Assembly (NCBI GenBank): GCA_025966355.1
Contig: JAICWZ010000077.1
Span: 1 to 7,787 of the forward strand
Direction: 5' to 3'
Length of the DNA: 7,787 nucleotides
Source: Thermomicrobiaceae bacterium
GTDB taxonomy: Bacteria; Chloroflexota; Chloroflexia; Thermomicrobiales; Thermomicrobiaceae
Positions 1 through 7,787 of the stretch are shown here, piece after piece. Positions within the stretch are counted from its first letter, which is position 1. Each line of letters begins with the position of its first letter. The position numbers and the translations under genes were made by a program. The notes under the pieces were generated by a model. The model was not told the origin of the DNA. It made no database searches and saw only the letters and a list, made by a program, of their open reading frames with translations.

Positions 1-340
1 GCGCACCGTCGGTAATGCCGCGAATCGTGGCCAGCATCGTCTCGACGTTGTTGACCTGCAAGTCGATCTGGGCGTTGCGGATGATCTTCCGATCCCAATC
101 CGTGGTTTGCAACGCCTGGCTTGACGAACTCGGAGCAGAGGAGCCACCTGAAGCAGATTCCGACGCGGCAGTCGCCGAACTCGGCAATGCCGCGGACGCC
201 GCGCTGCTCGAAGTACTCCCAGACGCCTCCGAATCGCCCGCTGACTTGTCGCCCGCACTCGATGAACACGCGACCAGCATCATGGCCAGCACCGCCACCA
301 CGGCACTCAGGCGCAGCCACCGGAGAAAACATCGACGCAT
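1..340 (-). CDS. DUF4349-type lipoprotein, N-terminal part (runs off the left edge)
   Basis: Reading leftward from the ATG at 340-338, the frame stays open to the window edge and gives 113 residues. A basic N-terminus and a hydrophobic stretch (about residues 11-24) lead into a lipobox, L22-V23-A24-C25, so the protein should be exported and lipid-anchored at Cys25. Residues 26-80 are a low-complexity Ser/Ala/Gly linker. From about residue 83 the sequence (DRKIIRNAQIDLQVNNVE, then an LATIRGI helix) matches the start of the DUF4349 domain, whose function is unknown and which usually has a C-terminal membrane segment; that part lies outside the window. An AGGGGAG ribosome site about 7 bases upstream supports the start. 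The gene is divergent from the transporter gene at 619. The signal peptide and lipobox are read directly; the DUF4349 assignment is by recognition of a short stretch, so it is good but not certain. Confidence 0.8.
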   Translation of the reverse strand, partial: MRRCFLRWLRLSAVVAVLAMMLVACSSSAGDKSAGDSEASGSTSSSAASAALPSSATAASESASGGSSAPSSSSQALQTTDWDRKIIRNAQIDLQVNNVETMLATIRGITDGA

Positions 341-618
341 CTTCTCGCTCCCCTCATACGTCAACCCGCGGCCATCGACCAGTTGTCGGCTTCTGCAATC
401 AAGACGACATCAGTGGATGAAAAGTTCCCGGAAGCGATCTGGCAAAGCTGGATGGCACCGCGCGTAGCCAGACGCCGAATCGTGTGCTTGGTTAGCCGGA
501 CTGTTTCCGAAACGCGGGGAGCGCAAACATTGCCGTCACCGAGCTCACGCGCCCGTCGTCCCGCGGTGGGGATGGCGCAGACGTTGTTCGTGCACTGGAT
601 CCTAGGAAGGCCGAGCAT
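341..618. other. Divergent intergenic region between the lipoprotein and transporter genes
   Basis: About 280 bases separate two divergent genes, so both promoters should lie here. I see a ribosome site for each gene at its end but no convincing -35/-10 pair on either strand, and no strong inverted repeat. Open frames crossing this stretch on both strands lack a ribosome site and resemble no family I recognise; I treat them as chance frames in GC-rich DNA. Confidence 0.5.
604..610 (+). promoter_or_regulatory. Ribosome binding site deciding a TTG start for the transporter
   Basis: AGGAAGG lies 8 bases before the TTG at 619. The later in-frame ATG codons at 694 and 712 lack such a site, so TTG is the preferred start even though it adds a hydrophilic leader of about 45 residues before the first membrane segment. 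Confidence 0.6.
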
Positions 619-1898
619 TTGACCGATACGCCCACGACATCGGCGTCGAGCGGCGGTCGGACCGCACCGGCCAGCGACAACGGTTCGGGCGCCATGCACG
701 AGGCGCCACCCATGGCAACAGAACTGGCGGCGCAAGCCACCGGAGCCGAACGGTTCAGCATCTGGGGCACGCTCGTCATCACCTTCGCCCACTTCGCTCA
801 CGATCTGTACGGCTCCTTCACCGCCGTCCTCATCCCGCCGGTTCAGGAAAAGCTCGGAATACCGCTCTCCATCGCGGCGCTGATGGTCCCAGCCCAGCAA
901 CTGCCGAGCGTCTTGCAGCCGTTCATCGGCGTGCTGGCCGATCGAACGAGCAAACGGTGGTTCGTGGTGTTCGCCCCAGCGGCCGCCGCCATCTCGATCT
1001 CGTCGATCGGGCTGGCGCCGCACTTCGCCATCGTCTTGCTCCTGCTCTTTGCTTCGGGCCTGGCTTCGGCCTCGTTCCACACGCCGGCCGTCGCGCTCGC
1101 GGGTGAACGCGGCGGTAATAAGGTCGGCCAATCGATGGCGATCTTTTCTCGGTGGTGGCGATCTGGCGCGCACCGTGGGGCCGCTCTTCATCACGGCAGC
1201 GATCAGCTGGTTCACGCTCGAAGGCTCATTCGTGGTGATGGTCTTCGGGATTATCGCGTCGGTGATTCTCTTCTTTACCGTCAACACCGAGGCAAGCGAT
1301 TCCGCCCAGAAAGCGCGCGAACACGTCCCGCTCATTCCATTGCTGAAGGAAAAACTTCGCTGGATCGCCGCACTGCTCGCCTTCGTCGGCGTCTTCAGTC
1401 TCGGCTTCGTCCCGTTTTCAATCTTTCTGGTCAAGCTGTTGGTAGCAAAGGGGTATAGCGACTGGTATGCCGGTTTTTCGCTCTCGATGCTCTTCGGCGC
1501 CGGGGTGATCGGTGGCTTCGTTGGCGGGATTCTGTCGGATCGCTACGGCCGGCGGATCATTCTGGCGCTCGCCGTCCTTGGTGGCGCCCCTTTGCTTTAT
1601 GTCTATCTCTGGTTTGATGATCGATCGTATGCCGCGATTCCGATCCTGATCGGCGCGGGCGATTCAGCTGGCGCTGATGCAAGATATGCTGCCCGAAGCA
1701 CGTGGACCGGCCTCCGGTGTGCTGCTGGCATTTCAATTCGTTTCGCAAAGTGGAACGGCGCTCGCTTTTGGAGCCCTCGCGGACACCGTCGGCATCGAGA
1801 CGGCATTCTGGATCGTGCCCGCGCTCGCTTTGCTGGCATTACCGATCATCGCACTTTTGCCGACCGTCACCAGCGGTTCCACACATCGGGCACACTAA
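619..1898 (+). pseudogene. Fsr-type major facilitator transporter, broken by two frameshifts
   Basis: The intact product would be about 425 residues, normal for the Fsr (fosmidomycin resistance) branch of the major facilitator superfamily, inner-membrane drug/H+ antiporters. The coding signal runs through three frames in turn: 619 to about 1149, about 1150 to 1661, and about 1662 to 1898 (TAA). The first part has a hydrophilic leader, TM1 (WGTLVITFAHFAHDLYGSF), a motif-A-like loop LADRTSKRW (about residues 106-114) and ASASFHTPAVA, reminiscent of the Fsr family. The second part carries four to five membrane segments and the second-half motif-A loop GGILSDRYGRR. The third encodes the last two helices. 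Each switch fits one extra base (or two missing): near 1147-1155 and near 1656-1662. Homologous sequence continues smoothly across both breaks, so the damage is recent or is a sequencing/assembly error. The substrate cannot be told from sequence. Confidence 0.85.
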
Positions 1899-1905
1899 CG
1901 CACGG

Positions 1906-2031
1906 CTATTTGCTGTTAAATAACTCCCCGAGATGCGCCGCGATATCGAAGACCAGGGTAAACAGAATCGGCAGGCAGAGAACAACGATCGGGATAATCG
2001 CCAGTTTGATGAGGTCCTCAATCACGCCCAC
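1906..2031 (-). CDS. Possible small single-pass membrane protein (41 aa)
   Basis: Starting at the GTG at 2031-2029, this frame encodes 41 residues: a short acidic/amphipathic start (GVIEDLIK), one hydrophobic segment of about 22 residues (roughly 10-31, AIIPIVVLCLPILFTLVFDI) and a short polar tail ending in LFNSK. An AAAGGG ribosome site sits 8 bases before this GTG; a second GTG two codons later is an alternative. The frame stays open upstream to an ATG at 2163, but that start would lie inside the clpB terminator hairpin, so I do not use it. A TATACT sequence (2082-2087) could be a -10 box, but no good -35 accompanies it. The stop lies 7 bases from the stop of the convergent transporter gene. 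I recognise no family. The hydrophobic composition and ribosome site are the only support. Confidence 0.4.
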   Translation of the reverse strand: MGVIEDLIKLAIIPIVVLCLPILFTLVFDIAAHLGELFNSK

Positions 2032-2128
2032 GCGACCTACCCTTTCGTAGTACTGACCGGCCGCCCGGTCCGTTCGCTCGTAGTATAGAACACCGGTGAT
2101 CCGCTTCGTTGTGCCAGCGCAAGCTATG

Positions 2129-2160
2129 AAAATGGGCCCGGACGGATGGTCCGGGCCCAT
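2129..2160 (-). terminator. Rho-independent terminator of clpB
   Basis: A perfect 12-base-pair GC-rich stem (2132-2143 with 2149-2160) and a 5-base loop begin 5 bases after the clpB stop codon. On the minus strand the stem runs straight into a short run of four T. The plus-strand side has no T-run, so the element should act only on clpB transcription. Confidence 0.85.
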
Positions 2161-2165
2161 CATCG

Positions 2166-4766
<2,601 letters not shown>

Positions 4767-4845
4767 GTTCGGTACCTATCTCTCGTGAGACAACTCGGGC
4801 TTGCGTAGATCGACATGCAATGACCGGGCCAGGAGCGCGAGACGT

Positions 4846-5199
4846 TTATTCGGACTCAATCCCGAGGCGCTCGAGCACCACCGCGAGTTCGCGGAGCACC
4901 GGATCGAGCGCACCCTCGTTGCGTTTGGAAATCTTGGCGACTTCGTTGTAGATCCGCTTGACACGCGCCGTCAATTCCATCGAGAGTTGCACGCCGGCCA
5001 GATTGATGCCCCGATCCTCGACCAGGTACTTGACCTGCCGAAGTCGCTCGAGATCTTCGCTCGAATAGAGCCGCAGGTTGCCGGTCGTCCTCGACGGCGA
5101 GACAAATCCTTCGCGCTCGTACTTGCGCAACGTTTGCGGATGCAGCTCAAGAAGTCGCGCCGCGACGCTAATAACGTAAAGTGGTTCGTTCTCTCGCAT
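4846..5199 (-). CDS. hspR: HspR-family MerR-type heat-shock repressor
   Basis: This is a 117-residue MerR-type regulator. The winged helix-turn-helix occupies about residues 7-50: YVISVAARLLELHPQTLRKYEREG, then the wing with R37, R43, L44 and Y45. LVEDRGINLAGVQ (59-71) and a C-terminal dimerising helix (about 75-112) follow. The stretches LHPQTLRKYEREG and EDRGINLAGV are typical of HspR, the repressor of dnaK and clpB operons in Actinomycetota, Helicobacter and others. There is no C-terminal ligand domain or metal-binding cysteine cluster. The start is well supported by AGGAGG (5204-5209) 4 bases before the ATG. The gene precedes clpB in the same direction and has its own strong promoter, so the expected logic is autorepression of an hspR-clpB operon released during heat shock, as known for the family; direct regulation here is inferred. 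Confidence 0.93.
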   Translation of the reverse strand: MRENEPLYVISVAARLLELHPQTLRKYEREGFVSPSRTTGNLRLYSSEDLERLRQVKYLVEDRGINLAGVQLSMELTARVKRIYNEVAKISKRNEGALDPVLRELAVVLERLGIESE

Positions 5200-5228
5200 G
5201 GTTCCTCCTGGCGCCCCGTTGCCTAATA

Positions 5229-5264
5229 CGTGCTAATAATAACACCTAACACGCACCATATCAA
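5229..5264 (-). promoter_or_regulatory. hspR-clpB promoter with candidate HspR operator
   Basis: On the minus strand, TTGATA (5259-5264) and TATTAT (5236-5241) are separated by exactly 17 bases, each one base from the sigma-70/sigma-A consensus. Transcription should start near 5229, leaving a leader of about 30 bases before hspR. An imperfect inverted repeat, CGTGTTA (5247-5253) and TAGCACG (5229-5235), 6 of 7 matching with an 11-base spacer, surrounds the -10 box, where a bound dimer would block RNA polymerase. The patch is AT-rich compared with its surroundings. The known HspR operator HAIR (CTTGAGT-N7-ACTCAAG) is not seen here. Confidence 0.7.
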
Positions 5265-5372
5265 CTTTCCGGGCGCGGTTCGGTATGCATGGGGGACACT
5301 TTGGTTATCGGAGATCTGCGGTGTTAACGCTGGGTGGTCTTCGAGGAAACATCGCTGGCGCGTGAACGGAGA

Positions 5373-5394
5373 GTCGCCCGAAACAGCGGGCGAC
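5373..5394 (-). other. Hairpin downstream of the carboxypeptidase gene, possible weak terminator
   Basis: A perfect 8-base-pair GC-rich stem (5373-5380 with 5387-5394) has a 6-base loop and lies about 50 bases after the stop at 5442. No T-run follows on either strand, so it is not a classical intrinsic terminator. It could protect the 3' end of the transcript or assist Rho-dependent termination. The rest of the 5200-5441 gap holds the hspR promoter and nothing else I can identify. Confidence 0.4.
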
Positions 5395-5441
5395 CGGGAA
5401 GCACACGGATTGCTCCCCTTCCGTGCAGACGTGCGGTGTGG

Positions 5442-7157
5442 TTATGAGACGGGCGCGACGACCTGCATCAGGACCGATTCGAGCTCTTTGTGCGAGCCGC
5501 AACTCAGCTTGATGACTGTCAGGAGCGACTTGGCGTCGGCCGTTCGATCTGTCCGAGCATAGGCGCGTGCCGCGGCAACAAAACCGGCCGGCTGCATGCC
5601 CCAGAAGCCGCTGGCGCGGCTCAAATCGAGCGCCGGGTCGGTCTGCAACGCGCGTTCGAATTCGCGGGTGGCGGCAGGATAGTCGCCATGCATCGCCAGT
5701 CGCACCGCGTGCAGAGCCGTCGTCTCGGCGGCATTCAGCGGCACGACATTCGCTGGAGCAGATGCGGGGATTGGCTCAGCGAAGATCGATCGATCGCGGT
5801 CAGGCGCGGCGTAACCGCTGGTGTAGGCGAACACATCATGGTAATCAGTATCCAGCGGCTCGACCGGCACGCGCGGCGGCGAGGTTTGACGTCGCCGTCG
5901 CGCGTCTCTCTGGTGATTCGATGTCCGCCGGTGTGCCAGCCGCCGGCTGGATCGTTTTGCCAGCGACACTGGTGACGCGATGACGCGTCGCGACGGTTTG
6001 CCATGCTTCCAGACGAGACTGCCCGCGCCGATGACAATCGGATAATTCACGGCGAGCGCCAGCACCGCGATCATCGAAATAAGTGAGGTCAGCGGCCACT
6101 TCCAGGAGAAGCCATTCCCACTACCGAGCAGGTTGTGGCGCACGACGGCTACGTTGTCGTTCACCTGATGCACACTTAAGGTCGTGGGCGCGACCTGCGC
6201 GTCGGGTGTGGGGGCCGGCTTGGGCGGTGGCGCCACGCCGAGGGTGCCCTGACGGATAACGACCGGCTGAAGTTCGACGACCGGCAGATTGCTTGGCAGG
6301 GGCCCGGCATTGACGGTGGCGAAGCCGTAATCGAGCAGAGTCGTCGCGTCCTGATACCAGGCCGACTCGCTGCTATCGAGCACCACGGCGATGATCGTGT
6401 GCCCGCCTCGTTCGGCTGCTTCGACCAGTGAATAACCGGCATTGTCGGTGATACCGGTCTTGCCGCCGATCAGACCGGTATAGCTGCCAAGCAATTCGTT
6501 GGCTTGCGTGAGCTGAAACCCGTCTCCGTTGTACTCCTGCGTGCCGATTATCTTGCGGAATTCGGCGTTCTTGAGGGCGAACATGGTGATCGCGGCCAGG
6601 TCGTGAGCGGACGTCGCATGACCGGGTTGGTCGAGTCCATGCGGATTCACCAGATGCGTCTGCTGCAAGCCAAGGCGCGCCGCCATGTCGTTCAGCCAGC
6701 CGACGTAGCGCGCGACGGCTGCTTCGGGAGAGTCTCCCGGTTCCGCACCAAGATTGCTCGCCACGGTCATTGCCGCGTCGTTTCCTGATGGCAAGAGCAT
6801 CCCATTGAGCGCGGTCTTGAGCGAGATCGTGTCGCCCGCGGCCAGCCCCATCGTTGACTCACCGACCAGATCGATCGGCGATACGGTCAACGTGCGATCA
6901 AGTGACGACGATTCGAGCGCATAGATCGCGGTGAAGATCTTGGTCAGGCTGGCGGGTGCGGTCGGCGTGTTCATCGACTTGTCGTACAGCACCTGACCGG
7001 TGTCGGCATCGACGACGATGGCGTATTGCGCGGTCACGGTGGGCTGTGTTTGGGCGCCAGCGGCAGCGGCCGTGGAAGAGAAGGCCACCGCGGCGAGGAT
7101 CAAGACGAACGCCACACGGCACGAAACCGTGACGACACGGAACGCGGCTCCAACCAC
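5442..7157 (-). CDS. D-alanyl-D-alanine carboxypeptidase (PBP5/DacA-like, S11 family) with a C-terminal helical tail
   Basis: This penicillin-binding protein should remove the terminal D-Ala from peptidoglycan stem peptides outside the membrane. From the GTG at 7157 it has 571 residues. A signal peptide or anchor (about 1-35, ending in an Ala-rich run) is followed by the S11 peptidase domain with all catalytic motifs: S70-x-x-K73 (SLTK), S124-G-N126 and K233-T-G235. The usual PBP5 C-terminal beta domain is not evident. Instead a Pro-rich linker (about 305-325) leads to a membrane segment (about 355-382), a very Arg/Lys-rich stretch (about 385-425) and about 80 residues that look like helical TPR-type repeats (about 478-555, including GDYPAATREFERALQTDP). 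The positive-inside rule places that tail in the cytoplasm. An upstream in-frame ATG at 7193 lacks a ribosome site, so GTG is preferred. The gene has its own promoter upstream and is separated from hspR by 242 bases. Confidence 0.92.
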   Translation of the reverse strand: MVGAAFRVVTVSCRVAFVLILAAVAFSSTAAAAGAQTQPTVTAQYAIVVDADTGQVLYDKSMNTPTAPASLTKIFTAIYALESSSLDRTLTVSPIDLVGESTMGLAAGDTISLKTALNGMLLPSGNDAAMTVASNLGAEPGDSPEAAVARYVGWLNDMAARLGLQQTHLVNPHGLDQPGHATSAHDLAAITMFALKNAEFRKIIGTQEYNGDGFQLTQANELLGSYTGLIGGKTGITDNAGYSLVEAAERGGHTIIAVVLDSSESAWYQDATTLLDYGFATVNAGPLPSNLPVVELQPVVIRQGTLGVAPPPKPAPTPDAQVAPTTLSVHQVNDNVAVVRHNLLGSGNGFSWKWPLTSLISMIAVLALAVNYPIVIGAGSLVWKHGKPSRRVIASPVSLAKRSSRRLAHRRTSNHQRDARRRRQTSPPRVPVEPLDTDYHDVFAYTSGYAAPDRDRSIFAEPIPASAPANVVPLNAAETTALHAVRLAMHGDYPAATREFERALQTDPALDLSRASGFWGMQPAGFVAAARAYARTDRTADAKSLLTVIKLSCGSHKELESVLMQVVAPVS

Positions 7158-7163
7158 TTGCGA

Positions 7164-7169
7164 CCTCCC
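7164..7169 (-). promoter_or_regulatory. Ribosome binding site deciding a GTG start for the carboxypeptidase
   Basis: GGGAGG lies 6 bases before the GTG at 7157. The ATG at 7193 has no comparable site. Starting at the GTG gives a compact signal peptide (MVGAAFRVVTVSCRVAFVLI and on) rather than one with 12 extra polar residues. Confidence 0.7.
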
Positions 7170-7295
7170 AGAACCATATTGAGCTGCGAGCATGAATGCC
7201 GAGCCGCGGACCAGCAGGGAGCCCCACCCCGTGCGGTCGCGTTTCTGAACGTCCGGGCTGTACGTGCGCTCGACACGTCGTGACTTGCAGACACC

Positions 7296-7324
7296 ATATT
7301 AGCAGGCGCGGGGTGTACGTACAA
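7296..7324 (-). promoter_or_regulatory. Extended -10 promoter of the carboxypeptidase gene
   Basis: On the minus strand, TTGTAC (7319-7324) and TAATAT (7296-7301) are 17 bases apart, and a TG dinucleotide one base before the -10 box makes it an extended -10. Transcription should start near 7289 and give a leader of about 130 bases. The -35 box overlaps a perfect 10-base palindrome, TGTACGTACA (7314-7323), which could bind a regulator. Confidence 0.6.
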
Positions 7325-7354
7325 GTCCGGGTAATGAGAAGGACGCTTGGGGGA

Positions 7355-7787
7355 TCAGTCGTTGGCGGAGTGTGCCGGGTTCGAGCGATGCTCGGATTTC
7401 AGCGCGTTCAATCGCTCCGCGTAGATGCCGCGGTACTCCTCCGGCAGCAACTTCGCGATCTCGATCATCATTTCGTCGGTCAATTCGCTGAGACCACGAC
7501 GCTTGCCGTCGGCGTCTTTCGTGGCCAGCTCGAACGGCTTGCCGATTCGTACCGTGACCCTCAGGCGCCCGTTCGCGTGGCGACGCCCTTTATGGCCGTT
7601 AAACGGCAGGCGATCGCTGCCGATAATGGCCGTCGGCAAGATCGGCACGCCACTCTTGACCGCGATGAGCGCCACACCGGGATAGACGTCCTTGAGCCCG
7701 CCGGTGACACTGCGTGTTCCTTCGGGAAAGACGCCGACCAGATAGTTCTCGCGCAACAGCCGTTCGGCGTTGCGCATCGCCGCGCGA
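7355..7787 (-). CDS. plsC: 1-acyl-sn-glycerol-3-phosphate acyltransferase (PlsC family), C-terminal part
   Basis: The frame is open to the right edge, so this is the C-terminal part (about 143 residues) of a longer protein. PlsC enzymes transfer an acyl group to lysophosphatidic acid at the membrane, making phosphatidic acid. Counting from the ATG at 7777, which is almost certainly internal (the preceding codons read RAA in frame), the visible signatures are FPEGTRS (17-23), the block III substrate-binding motif, then GVALIAVKSGVPILPTAI (34-51) with block IV. The catalytic block I (NHxxxxD) lies beyond the window. The C-terminus (about 90-140) is charged and helical. The stop lies about 30 bases before the -35 box of the next gene, with no terminator between, so some readthrough into the carboxypeptidase gene is possible. 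Assignment to PlsC over another acyltransferase of the same superfamily is likely but not proven. Confidence 0.88.
   Translation of the reverse strand, partial: RAAMRNAERLLRENYLVGVFPEGTRSVTGGLKDVYPGVALIAVKSGVPILPTAIIGSDRLPFNGHKGRRHANGRLRVTVRIGKPFELATKDADGKRRGLSELTDEMMIEIAKLLPEEYRGIYAERLNALKSEHRSNPAHSAND

Noticed and set aside
383..622. A 79-codon plus-strand frame in the intergenic region before the transporter
   Set aside because: It starts with TTG without a ribosome site, overlaps the better supported transporter start, and shows no recognisable motif.
361..1434. A 357-codon open frame on the minus strand opposite the transporter and its upstream region
   Set aside because: No ribosome site, a biased Arg-rich composition and no recognisable domain. 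The plus strand carries the clear transporter signal over most of it.
2032..2163. The 85-residue version of the small minus-strand protein, starting at the ATG at 2163
   Set aside because: That start lies in the stem region of the clpB terminator, and the extra N-terminal residues look non-coding. The GTG at 2031 has a ribosome site.
4767..4845. A possible separate promoter or HAIR site between hspR and clpB
   Set aside because: No -35/-10 pair or HAIR-like inverted repeat could be found in the 79-base gap; cotranscription from the hspR promoter explains the layout.
5404..5425. A second inverted repeat (CACGGA / TCCGTG) just after the carboxypeptidase stop
   Set aside because: Only 6 base pairs with a 10-base loop and no T-run; too weak to call a terminator.

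Overview
The window is GC-rich bacterial DNA holding mostly chromosomal housekeeping genes. The pairing of a MerR-type heat-shock repressor (HspR) directly upstream of clpB, HspR's own sequence and a DUF4349 lipoprotein suggest a GC-rich lineage such as Chloroflexota (Thermomicrobia-like) or, less likely, Actinomycetota. This placement is inference; no 16S or other decisive marker is present. I saw no mobile elements, CRISPR arrays, tRNA or rRNA genes.

Layout, left to right. Positions 1-340 (minus) encode the N-terminal part of a DUF4349 lipoprotein that runs off the left edge. It is divergent from a Fsr-type (fosmidomycin-resistance-like) major facilitator transporter at 619-1898 (plus), whose reading frame is broken twice. 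Convergent with the transporter is a possible 41-residue membrane protein (1906-2031, minus). A strong hairpin terminator at 2129-2160 closes the hspR-clpB unit: clpB (2166-4766) and hspR (4846-5199), both minus. Upstream of hspR lies the clearest promoter in the window (hexamers at 5259-5264 and 5236-5241), with a spaced inverted repeat around the -10 box that is a candidate HspR operator. Further right on the minus strand are a D-alanyl-D-alanine carboxypeptidase (5442-7157) with an unusual membrane-anchored, probably cytoplasmic helical tail, its own promoter (7296-7324), and the C-terminal part of a PlsC-type acyltransferase (7355-7787) that runs off the right edge.

Functionally, hspR and clpB form an autoregulated disaggregase module: HspR should repress its own promoter and therefore clpB. 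The carboxypeptidase and acyltransferase both serve the cell envelope (peptidoglycan trimming and phosphatidic acid synthesis), and the lipoprotein and transporter are also envelope proteins. I found no evidence for an entirely new system. The points most worth a second look are the doubly frameshifted transporter, the non-HAIR operator candidate at hspR, the carboxypeptidase tail and the small membrane protein.
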